64,000 nucleotides of DNA, taken from CAYWMY01 sp046352935 (GTDB lineage Bacteria > Pseudomonadota > Gammaproteobacteria > Steroidobacterales > Steroidobacteraceae). Shown here piece after piece: positions 52,510 through 60,077 of this stretch (position 1 is its first letter; every line of letters starts with the position of its first letter). The DNA lies in assembly GCA_046352935.1 (NCBI GenBank), contig JAXMGR010000001.1, positions 248,001-312,000 on the forward strand, read 5' to 3'. The notes under the pieces are model-generated. The model was given only the letters and a program-made list of their open reading frames with translations. It did not search any database and was not told the origin of the DNA. The position numbers and the translations under genes are program-made.

Positions 52510-53724
52510 TCAGTCGCCCTTGCGGGCGTCCACGCCGATCACCACCGCCATCGCGGAGTCGCCGGCGGCGCAGCCCACGAACAGACCGAGACCGCCGCCG
52601 CGCAGCACGAGTTCCTCGATGAGCTCGATCGTCGCGCGCAGTCCTGTCGGAGCGTTCGGATGGCCGTATACGAGCGATGATCCGTGGTTGTTCATCCGCA
52701 TCACGTCCGTTCCAGTGGCCTTCGCAAACGCGATGTCGTTGACCGCGAACGGGTTGTGGGTGTTGATCGCCGCGAGATCGTGGACGCCGAGACCCGCGGC
52801 GGTCAGCGCGCGCCGGGCCGCCTCGATGGGCGCCTCCGGCATGAACGCGAGTTCGGCGCGGGCGGTACCGAAGCCCCTGATGCCGATGCGGATCGCGGGA
52901 TCGCGTGCGAGTTCGCGCGCGCGTCCTGGCGATGTCACGACGATCGCCGCGTTGCCATCGGCCGGGTGGGTCTGGGCACCGTAGGTGACCGTGCCACCCT
53001 CGATGACCGGCTTCAGTGCCGCGAGACCCTCCGCAGTCGAGAAACGGATGCCCTCGTCGCCCTCGAGGGTCGCGACAGTCCTGCGGAATCTTGCGTCGGG
53101 AACCGCGAACGGCAGGCTCATGTAACGCCTCTGAAAGGCGCGATCGTCGGCGAGCGCCGATCGGTACTGCTCTTCGCGACGCAGCACGAGATCGTGCTGC
53201 TCGACCAGCCCGACGCCGAACTTCTTCGCGACGTTCTCGGCGGTCTGCGTCATGGAGTGGCCGCCGAAGGGATCGCAGGCCATGTTGTCGAGGATGAAGT
53301 CCTCGGCCTCGCCCGTACCGCCGCTGCCGCCCGGATTCGGATAGTAGAGGTGGGGGCCGTTGGAAGTCCGGTCGCAGGCGATGGCGAGGGCGCAGGTCGC
53401 GTCTCCCGCCGCGACCTCGCGCACAGCGGTCTGGAGGGCACGCGCGCTGGTCGCGCAGGCCTGGGACACGGTCGGCCCGGCAACCTTCGGTCCACCGCAG
53501 AGCGACATGAGCCAGGGGAGCCCGTAGAAGCAGCCTCGCTCGGGGCGTGTTGTGCCGAGCACCCCGAAGTCGAACAGACCGGCATCGAGCCCGCGAGCGG
53601 CCAGCTCGCGCTTCGCGACGTGAGCTGCGAGCTTCAGGCTGTGCAGCTGCGAGAGCCCGCCCTGCCAGCGGGCGAACGGCGTCGACCAGTACAGTCCATG
53701 AGGGATCTCGGCCAGTACGGGCAT
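52510..53724 (-). CDS. Thiolase-family acyl-CoA acyltransferase
   Basis: A 404-residue thiolase-fold enzyme. The nucleophile motif SQACATSARAL gives Cys at about residue 92. NTHNPFAVND replaces the classical NEAFA loop, and NNHGSSLVYGHPNAPTGLR and GLGLFVGCAAGDS carry the catalytic His and second Cys. It would thiolytically cleave a 3-ketoacyl-CoA, the likely last step of ring-derived beta-oxidation here. The start is placed at MPVLAEIPHG with GGAG upstream. The gene follows the MarR regulator on the minus strand, 90 bases later, and is convergent with the LLM gene. Confidence 0.86.
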   Translation of the reverse strand: MPVLAEIPHGLYWSTPFARWQGGLSQLHSLKLAAHVAKRELAARGLDAGLFDFGVLGTTRPERGCFYGLPWLMSLCGGPKVAGPTVSQACATSARALQTAVREVAAGDATCALAIACDRTSNGPHLYYPNPGGSGGTGEAEDFILDNMACDPFGGHSMTQTAENVAKKFGVGLVEQHDLVLRREEQYRSALADDRAFQRRYMSLPFAVPDARFRRTVATLEGDEGIRFSTAEGLAALKPVIEGGTVTYGAQTHPADGNAAIVVTSPGRARELARDPAIRIGIRGFGTARAELAFMPEAPIEAARRALTAAGLGVHDLAAINTHNPFAVNDIAFAKATGTDVMRMNNHGSSLVYGHPNAPTGLRATIELIEELVLRGGGLGLFVGCAAGDSAMAVVIGVDARKGD

Positions 53725-53814
53725 GTGGTCACTCCGGGGCGACGGATCGCCGGGACGGGCGCCGGTACGCCCTGGAAGAGCCCCGCCGCGGATGCGGGCG
53801 GCGGCCAACCGGTC

Positions 53815-54315
53815 TCAGATCTGCCGATCGGCCTCGATCGAGGCCCGCAGCTCACCCAGCATGTTCATGAGCTCGTCGATGCGCTCGTCGGACAGCCCGC
53901 CAAACATCCGATCGACCCATTGCTCGTGCGTCTTCGCCATCTTCACGAAGGCCTGCCGGCCCTTGCGCGTGAGGCGTACGGTTGCGACACGGCGGTCAGC
54001 CTTGTCTGAAATGCGCAGAACCCAGCTGTCCTCGAGCAGCCGGTTGACGACAGCGGTGACATTGCCGTTCGAGACCATCATGAAGCGCGAGAGCTGTCCC
54101 ATGGTCAGCCCTTCCGGGTGGCGCTCCAGTGCCGCCAGCACGTCGAAGCGCGGGAGGGTCGTGGCGAACTCGGAATCGAGCCGAGCGCGGATGCGTTTCT
54201 CGACGATCATGGTGCAGCTCAGCAGCTTCAGCCACAATCGCAGCGACCTCTTGCTGTGCGGCGCGCCGCCCAGCTTGTCGCGGTATGTGGTGACTGGGCC
54301 GGTCGGATTGTCCAT
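53815..54315 (-). CDS. MarR-family regulator of the catabolic cluster
   Basis: A 166-residue MarR protein. The winged helix-turn-helix is clear: GLTMGQLSRFMMVSNGNVTAVVNRL (recognition helix, residues about 73-97), split as GLTMGQLSRF and SNGNVTAVVNRL, then the wing DRRVATVRLTRKG. MarR proteins of aromatic clusters (for example BadR, HcaR-like) usually respond to a CoA-thioester ligand. It is divergent from the monooxygenase gene across an 82-base intergenic region that should hold the operator. The ATG at 54315 sits about 6 bases after a TATGAT hexamer, so a leaderless transcript is possible; an ATG 18 bases upstream is the alternative. Confidence 0.88.
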   Translation of the reverse strand: MDNPTGPVTTYRDKLGGAPHSKRSLRLWLKLLSCTMIVEKRIRARLDSEFATTLPRFDVLAALERHPEGLTMGQLSRFMMVSNGNVTAVVNRLLEDSWVLRISDKADRRVATVRLTRKGRQAFVKMAKTHEQWVDRMFGGLSDERIDELMNMLGELRASIEADRQI

Positions 54316-54321
54316 CGCGTC

Positions 54322-54352
54322 ATCATACACCATTGCGGCGCAACTGTTTCAA
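54322..54352 (-). promoter_or_regulatory. Candidate promoter of the MarR gene
   Basis: On the reverse strand TTGAAA and TATGAT are 19 bases apart. They overlap the divergent promoter, so one bound repressor could control both directions. The dyad GTTT-N7-AAAC at 54346-54360 is a candidate operator. Confidence 0.32.
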
Positions 54353-54361
54353 GCCTAAACT
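54333..54361 (+). promoter_or_regulatory. Candidate promoter of the monooxygenase operon
   Basis: TTGCGG and TAAACT, separated by 17 bases, with the predicted start about 30 bases before the monooxygenase ATG. The GTTT-N7-AAAC dyad overlaps the -10. Confidence 0.38.
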
Positions 54362-54397
54362 AACTGCGCATCGGCCGGCGGCTCGAGAGGAGACTGG

Positions 54398-56692
54398 ATG
54401 CGCATCGCATGCCTGGGTGGCGGTCCCGCGGGAGTGTTCTTCGCCATCCTGATGAAACAGTCCGACCCGGGTGCGGACATCACCGTGATCGAACGCAACC
54501 GGGCCGACGACACCTTCGGCTGGGGCATCGTGTTCTCGGACCGGACCATGGAAGGGTTCCGTGCGGCGGATCCGTGGGTGGTCCGCGAAATCGAGCGCAA
54601 TTTCCGGCACTGGGACGACATCGACGTCTTCTTCCGCGGGCGACGCATCACCTCGGGGGGGCACGCCTTCTGCGGCATCTCGCGCATGAAGCTGCTGCAG
54701 ATCATGCATCAGCGCGCCGAGGAACTCGGTGTCAGGCTCGTCTTCTCGACCGAGTTCCAGGATCCAGACGAGTTTGCTGTCACGCACGACCTGGTCGTGG
54801 GATCGGACGGTGTCTTCTCCACGGTGCGCGGCCGGTACGAGAGCATCTTCAATCCGCGCATCGACGTCCGCACCTGCCGGTTCATCTGGCTGGGAACCCG
54901 CAAGAAGCTCGACAACTTCACGTTCGCGTTCCGCGAGACGCCCTGCGGCTGGTTCAACCTGCACGCCTACCGCTTCGACGACGAGTGGTCCACCTTCATC
55001 GTCGAGACGCCCGAGCCCAACTGGTACCGCGCCGGGCTCGACCGGAAGTCACCGGAGGAATCCGTCGCGTTCTGCGAGGAACTGTTCGCGGACCTGCTCG
55101 ACGGCAACCGGCTCGTTTCGAACGCACGGCACCTGCGCGGCTCGGCGGTGTGGCTCAAGTTCAACCGCGTGCTCTGCGAACGCTGGTGGCACAGAAACAT
55201 GGTGCTCATCGGCGATGCGGCCCACACGGCCCACTTCGCGATCGGTTCGGGAACCAAGCTCGCGATGGAGGACGCGATGGCGCTCCGCGACGTGCTCATG
55301 AGCACCGACGGCGACGTGCCGAACCGTCTGCAGCGTTACCAGGACCTCCGCGAGATCGAGGCCCTGAAGCTGCAGTCGGCCGCGCGCAACCGCATGACGT
55401 GGTTCGAGGAGATCGAGCGCTACGTGAGGCTCGAGCCCGAGCAGTTCGCGTTCTCGCTGCTGACGGCGAGCCAGCGCGTCGGCCACGACAACCTGAAGCT
55501 GCGCGATGCCGCCTATGTCACGGGCTACGACGCCTGGTTCGCCAAGCGCTGCGGCGTCGACCGCACACCGCCCCCGCCGCCGATGTTCACTCCGTTCACG
55601 GTCAAGGGACTCACGCTCAAGAACCGCGTCGTCGTCTCGCCGATGGCCACGTACTCGGCAACGGACGGCGTGCCCGGAGACTTCCACCTGATCCACTACG
55701 GCAGCCGGGCGATGGGTGGCGCGGCGCTGGTGTACACGGAAATGACCGGCGTTTCTCCCGACGCGCGCATCACACCGGGTTGCACCGGCATCTGGAACGA
55801 CGCGCAGGGCACTGCCTGGAAGCGTATCGTCGACGCAGTCCACGCGCAGAGTTCCGCGAGGATCGCCCTGCAGATCGGGCATTCCGGCCGCAAGGGTTCG
55901 ACACGGCTCGCGTGGGAGGGCATCGATCAGCCGCTCGCTGCCGGCAACTGGCCGCTGGTCTCGGCGTCGCCGCTGCCCTACATCGCGGGCGTGTCCCAGA
56001 CGCCTCGCGAAGCCACCATCGAGGATCTCGAGCGAATCAAGGCGGATTTCGTCGCCGCCGCGCGGCGCGGCGCCGCGGCCGGTTTCGACTGGCTGGAACT
56101 GCACGCTGCACACGGTTACCTGCTGTCGTCGTTCATCTCACCGCTCACGAACCGGCGCGAGGACAAGTTCGGCGGCAGCCTCGAGAACCGATGCCGCTTT
56201 CCGCTCGAGGTGCTGGCCGCCGTCCGCGCCGTGTGGCCTGCCGACCGGCCGATGTCGGTGCGCCTCTCGGCGCACGACTGGGTGGCCGGCGGCATTCTCC
56301 CTGCGGACGCGGCCGAGGTCGCGAAGATGTTCAAGGCGGCAGGCGTCGACGTGATCTCGGTGTCTTCGGGACAGGTCAGCCACGACGAGGAGCCAGTCTA
56401 CGGTCGCATGTTCCAGGTGCCGTTTTCGGACCGGATCCGCAACGAGGTCGGCATACCGACGATCGTGGCCGGGAACATCTGGGAGCACGACCACGTCAAC
56501 ACGATCATCGGCGCCGGCCGCGCCGATCTCTGCGCGCTCGCACGACCGCACCTCGCCGATCCGGCATGGACGCTGCATGCGGCTGCCGCGCAGGCATATG
56601 GGGATGTCGAGTGGGCCAGGCCGTATCTCGGTGGCAAGCTGCAGCTCGAACGCAATCTGGAGCGCACGGCGCAGATCGCGCTCAATGCCTGA
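54398..56692 (+). CDS. Anthraniloyl-CoA/salicylyl-CoA monooxygenase-reductase
   Basis: A 764-residue two-domain flavoenzyme. Residues 1-390 are an FAD aromatic hydroxylase with MRIACLGGGPAGVFFAIL at the start, GSDGVFSTVR, and GDAAHTAHFAIGSG near 270. Residues 396-764 are an Old-Yellow-Enzyme domain (MFTPFTVKGLTLKNRVVVSP, IGHSGRKGS, ELHAAHGYLLSSFISPLTN). This fusion is known as 2-aminobenzoyl-CoA monooxygenase/reductase and the related salicylyl-CoA 5-hydroxylase. With anthraniloyl-CoA, it hydroxylates and reduces the ring to a 2-amino-5-oxocyclohexene carbonyl-CoA. The beta-oxidation neighbours favour that reaction over salicylate. It has a GAGGAG ribosome site. Confidence 0.93.
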   Translation: MRIACLGGGPAGVFFAILMKQSDPGADITVIERNRADDTFGWGIVFSDRTMEGFRAADPWVVREIERNFRHWDDIDVFFRGRRITSGGHAFCGISRMKLLQIMHQRAEELGVRLVFSTEFQDPDEFAVTHDLVVGSDGVFSTVRGRYESIFNPRIDVRTCRFIWLGTRKKLDNFTFAFRETPCGWFNLHAYRFDDEWSTFIVETPEPNWYRAGLDRKSPEESVAFCEELFADLLDGNRLVSNARHLRGSAVWLKFNRVLCERWWHRNMVLIGDAAHTAHFAIGSGTKLAMEDAMALRDVLMSTDGDVPNRLQRYQDLREIEALKLQSAARNRMTWFEEIERYVRLEPEQFAFSLLTASQRVGHDNLKLRDAAYVTGYDAWFAKRCGVDRTPPPPPMFTPFTVKGLTLKNRVVVSPMATYSATDGVPGDFHLIHYGSRAMGGAALVYTEMTGVSPDARITPGCTGIWNDAQGTAWKRIVDAVHAQSSARIALQIGHSGRKGSTRLAWEGIDQPLAAGNWPLVSASPLPYIAGVSQTPREATIEDLERIKADFVAAARRGAAAGFDWLELHAAHGYLLSSFISPLTNRREDKFGGSLENRCRFPLEVLAAVRAVWPADRPMSVRLSAHDWVAGGILPADAAEVAKMFKAAGVDVISVSSGQVSHDEEPVYGRMFQVPFSDRIRNEVGIPTIVAGNIWEHDHVNTIIGAGRADLCALARPHLADPAWTLHAAAAQAYGDVEWARPYLGGKLQLERNLERTAQIALNA

Positions 56693-56879
56693 ACATCTGC
56701 CTGGAATGCCGCGACTCCGGTGGCCGGCCGTCGTCCTGAGTTGCGGTGCCTTCGTTCCGGGCCGTCGCGGGGATCGCCGGTTGCGTCGTAGCAATTGAGG
56801 TTTGGACTCGAACCATCATGCCATCAACACGTCACTCCATGTCGGCTGCAATCGTGCTGGTGCCCCGGGGAGCCACGCC

Positions 56880-57653
56880 ATGACCGCCGGTACGCTCGCC
56901 GGCCGGCACGCACTGGTGACAGGCGCCGGCAAGGGCACCGGTGCAGCCATCGTGGCCGCGCTTTCCTCCGCGGGCGCAGCCGTGACGCTGCTCGGCCGGG
57001 ACCGGTCCGGTCTCGAACGCACCGCGGCCAGGTGCCCGGGGCGCAGTCACGTCGTGTGCGCTGATGTGACGGACCCGGCCGCGCTCAGGGCCGCGATCGC
57101 GGACGCATCGTCGGCGATCGGGGCGGTCGACGTGCTCGTCAACAACGCGGGCGCGGCCGCGAGCGAACCGTTCCACCGGAGCACCGACGAAGCGTGGCAA
57201 TGGATGCTGGCTCTCAACATGACCGGTCCCCGTGTCGCCATGCGCGAGGTCCTGCCGGGCATGCTGGCGCGCGACTATGGCCGCATCGTGAACATCGCGA
57301 GCACCGCCGGACTCACGGGCTATGCGTACACGGCAGCATACTGCGCGGCCAAGCACGGTCTCGTCGGATTGACTCGTTCCGTCGCACGCGAGGTGGCCCG
57401 GCGCAACATCACGGTCAACGCCGTGTGTCCCGGGTACACCGATACGGAGATGGTCGAGAACGCGGTGTCGAACATCGTGGCGAAGACCGGGCGCTCCAGA
57501 GCCGAAGCGCTGGGGGCGCTCACGGCGAACAATCCCCAGGGCCGGCTGGTCCGCGTCGAAGAGGTCGCCAGCACCGTGCTGTGGCTGTGCTCGCCGGGGT
57601 CCGAAAGCGTTACCGGCCAGAGCATCCTTCTGGCCGGCGGGGAGTTGATGTGA
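56880..57653 (+). CDS. Short-chain dehydrogenase/reductase
   Basis: A 257-residue classical SDR. It has the cofactor motif VTGAGKGTGAAI (residues about 13-24), NNAGA, the catalytic Ser in VNIASTAG, and YTAAYCAAK with the Tyr-Lys pair. The C-terminus GQSILLAGGELM is typical. It likely acts on a hydroxy-acyl-CoA or ring ketone in the pathway. It lies 187 bases after the monooxygenase (nothing else supportable there) and overlaps the next gene by 4 bases. The ribosome site is CGGGGAG. Confidence 0.88.
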   Translation: MTAGTLAGRHALVTGAGKGTGAAIVAALSSAGAAVTLLGRDRSGLERTAARCPGRSHVVCADVTDPAALRAAIADASSAIGAVDVLVNNAGAAASEPFHRSTDEAWQWMLALNMTGPRVAMREVLPGMLARDYGRIVNIASTAGLTGYAYTAAYCAAKHGLVGLTRSVAREVARRNITVNAVCPGYTDTEMVENAVSNIVAKTGRSRAEALGALTANNPQGRLVRVEEVASTVLWLCSPGSESVTGQSILLAGGELM

Positions 57654-58474
57654 GTCATTCCGGTTTCATCGCGGCCGAGTATCGCGCACGGCACTTCGAG
57701 TGGACCTTCGCCGATGGCGTGGGCTTCGTGACCCTGGATCGGCCCGAGCGCAAGAACCCGCTCACATTCGACAGCTACGCCGAGATGCGCGACCTGTTCC
57801 GCGAGCTGGCGTATGCACGCGACGTGCGGGCCGTGGTACTCGGTGGGGCGGGCGGAAACTTCTGCTCCGGCGGCGACGTGCACGACATCATCGGCCCGCT
57901 GACGAAGATGAGCATGCCGGAGCTGCTCGACTTCACGCGCATGACGGGCGATCTCGTCAAGGCGATGCGCGCCTGCCCCCAACCCGTCGTGGCCGCAGTC
58001 GACGGCGTCTGCGCTGGTGCCGGCGCCATCCTCGCCATGGCTTCGGACCTGCGTCTCGGCACGCCGCGTGCGAAGGTGGCCTTCCTGTTCACGCGCGTCG
58101 GCCTCGCGGGTTGCGACATGGGCGCCTGCGCGATCCTGCCGCGGATCATCGGGCAGGGGCGGGCGGCCGAACTGCTGTTCACGGGTCGCGCGATGTCCGG
58201 CGACGAGGCGGCGTCGTGGGGGTTCTTCAACCGCCTCGTGGCGGCCGAGGACCTGCAGGACGCCGCGCGGGGCCTCGCACTCGAACTCGCCCGCGGCCCC
58301 GGCTTCGCGCACGGCATGACCAAGACCATGCTCAACCAGGAGTGGAGCATGGGGCTCGGTGAGGCCATCGAGTCCGAGGCGCAGGCGCAGGCAATCTGCA
58401 TGCAGACCCGCGACTTCGGTCGTGCCTACGAATCTTTCGTGGCCAGGCGCAAGCCGGAATTCCAGGGTGACTGA
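57650..58474 (+). CDS. Enoyl-CoA hydratase/isomerase family protein
   Basis: A 274-residue crotonase. Features are FCSGGDVHDI near residues 72-81 and GVCAGAGAILAMASDLRLG near 120-138, which forms the oxyanion hole. The catalytic acids are not the standard Glu-Glu pair: the second region reads GLAGCDMGACAILPR, with Asp. It probably hydrates or hydrolyses the ring-derived unsaturated CoA ester; ring-opening crotonases are another option. It begins at GTG inside the SDR stop (GTGA) and overlaps the acyl-CoA dehydrogenase start by 1 base. Confidence 0.88.
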   Translation: MSHSGFIAAEYRARHFEWTFADGVGFVTLDRPERKNPLTFDSYAEMRDLFRELAYARDVRAVVLGGAGGNFCSGGDVHDIIGPLTKMSMPELLDFTRMTGDLVKAMRACPQPVVAAVDGVCAGAGAILAMASDLRLGTPRAKVAFLFTRVGLAGCDMGACAILPRIIGQGRAAELLFTGRAMSGDEAASWGFFNRLVAAEDLQDAARGLALELARGPGFAHGMTKTMLNQEWSMGLGEAIESEAQAQAICMQTRDFGRAYESFVARRKPEFQGD

Positions 58475-59676
58475 TGCACTGGTCCGCGGAACACGTCGAA
58501 TGGCCGTTCTTCGATGGGCCGCAGCGCGAGCTCGCCGCATCCCTGACCGAGTGGACGGCGCGCGAGCTGGCCGGCTCCGGTCCGCATCCGCACACCCGGG
58601 ATGCCGTGGACGCACGCTGTCGCGAACTCGTCCGCGCACTGGGTGCGGGCGGCTTCACTCGATATTGCGTGCGCGCTGAAGACGGCGGGGCACTGCCGGA
58701 GTTCGATGCGCGCGCGATCTGCCTGATCCGCGAGGCGCTTGCCTGTGCCGACGGGCTCGCGGATTTCGCGTTCGCGATGCAGGGCCTCGGCAGCGGGGCG
58801 ATCTCGCTCGCAGGCTCCGCGGACCTCCGGCGGCACTACCTCCCGCGCGTCGCACGGGGCGAGGCCATCGCCGCCTTCGCGCTGTCGGAACCGCAGGCCG
58901 GTTCCGACGTCGCGGCGCTGGAGCTGCGTGCGCGACCGGAGGGCGGGTTCTATGTGCTCGACGGCGAAAAAACCTGGATTTCGAATGGTGGCATTGCTGA
59001 TTTCTACTGCGTGTTCGCGCGCACTCAGGACGCGGAGTGCCGCCCCGATGGCAGTATCGCCGCGAAGGGCATCACCGCGTTCGTCGTCGACGCTGGCACG
59101 CCCGGCCTCGAGGTCGCGGAGCGCATCGACGTCATGGCCCCGCATCCGCTCGCCCGGCTGCGCTTCGCCGGATGCCGGGTCCCGGCGTCGCAGCGCATCG
59201 GCGCGGACGGCGAGGGCTTCAAGATCGCCATGCGGACGCTGGATGTCTTCCGGACTTCGGTCGCCGCGGCCGCGCTGGGTTTCGCGCGCCGTGCCCTGGG
59301 CGAGGCGCTGCGGCAGGCGCGCGGGCGCCGGATGTTCGGCCAGGTGCTGGCCGACTTCCAGATGACGCAGGCGGCACTCGCGGAGATGGCGACTGACATC
59401 GATGCCGCGGCGCTGCTCGTCTACCGCGCCGCCTGGCAGCGCGACCGTGGCGGCCCGGTCACCGCGGCTGCGGCAATGGCGAAGATGACGGCGACCGAAT
59501 CGGCGCAGCGTGTCATCGACCGGGCCGTGCAGATGTTCGGTGGACGCGGTGTGGTCAGCGGTGAGACGGTCGAGAGGCTCTATCGCGAGATCCGTGCGCT
59601 GCGTATCTACGAGGGCGCGACGGAGGTGCAGAAGATCATTGTCGCCAGGGAGCTGCTGGCGAAGGACGGCAACTGA
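58474..59676 (+). CDS. Acyl-CoA dehydrogenase
   Basis: A 400-residue FAD acyl-CoA dehydrogenase. The motifs AFALSEPQAGSDVA, GEKTWISNGG and the C-terminal YEGATEVQKIIVARELL are in place; the Glu of YEG matches the catalytic base of many members. It introduces a double bond into an acyl-CoA, passing electrons to ETF. It overlaps both the upstream crotonase and the downstream Rid gene by 1 base, showing tight translational coupling. Confidence 0.9.
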   Translation: MHWSAEHVEWPFFDGPQRELAASLTEWTARELAGSGPHPHTRDAVDARCRELVRALGAGGFTRYCVRAEDGGALPEFDARAICLIREALACADGLADFAFAMQGLGSGAISLAGSADLRRHYLPRVARGEAIAAFALSEPQAGSDVAALELRARPEGGFYVLDGEKTWISNGGIADFYCVFARTQDAECRPDGSIAAKGITAFVVDAGTPGLEVAERIDVMAPHPLARLRFAGCRVPASQRIGADGEGFKIAMRTLDVFRTSVAAAALGFARRALGEALRQARGRRMFGQVLADFQMTQAALAEMATDIDAAALLVYRAAWQRDRGGPVTAAAAMAKMTATESAQRVIDRAVQMFGGRGVVSGETVERLYREIRALRIYEGATEVQKIIVARELLAKDGN

Positions 59677-60074
59677 TGCACAGGGTGTTGCAGCCGGAGG
59701 GATGGCCGCGTCCACGGGGATTCTCCAACGGCATGTCGGCGAGCGGACGCATGGTATTCGTGGCTGGCCAGATCGGCTGGGATGCGCAGGGAAGGTTTCC
59801 AAGTTCGTCGCTCGCCGGGCAGACGCGACAGGCGCTCGTGAACATCCGCGCAGTGCTCGCGGAGGACGGCGCGCGGCCGGAACACATCGTGCGCATGACC
59901 TGGTACGTCACGAGCCGGCAGGAGTACCACGAGCAGCAGCAGGAACTCGGCCGTGTCTATCGCGAGGTCATGGGCTGCCATTACCCGACGATGTCGGTCG
60001 TGCAGGTCGTGGCACTGATCGAGAGCGCGGCGAAGGTGGAGATCGAGGTGACGGCGGTCGTGCCGGCGGACTGA
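59676..60074 (+). CDS. Rid-family (RidA/YjgF-like) protein lacking the RidA arginine
   Basis: A 132-residue Rid-family protein with FVAGQIGWDAQGR, the QTRQALVNIRAVL helix, and a C-terminal KVEIEVTAVVP strand. The loop aligned to RidA YPARS reads YPTMS, so the Arg needed for RidA imine deamination is Met. That places it among the Rid4-7-type subfamilies, whose activities are less defined. In an anthraniloyl-CoA pathway, hydrolysis of the cyclic enamine/imine would release ammonia, so a Rid protein here is sensible, but the missing Arg argues for another mechanism. Confidence 0.88.
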   Translation: MHRVLQPEGWPRPRGFSNGMSASGRMVFVAGQIGWDAQGRFPSSSLAGQTRQALVNIRAVLAEDGARPEHIVRMTWYVTSRQEYHEQQQELGRVYREVMGCHYPTMSVVQVVALIESAAKVEIEVTAVVPAD

Positions 60075-60077
60075 CGC

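Noticed and set aside
56693..56879. Gene in the gap after the monooxygenase
   Set aside because: Open frames here are short, without ribosome sites, and merge into the SDR frame.
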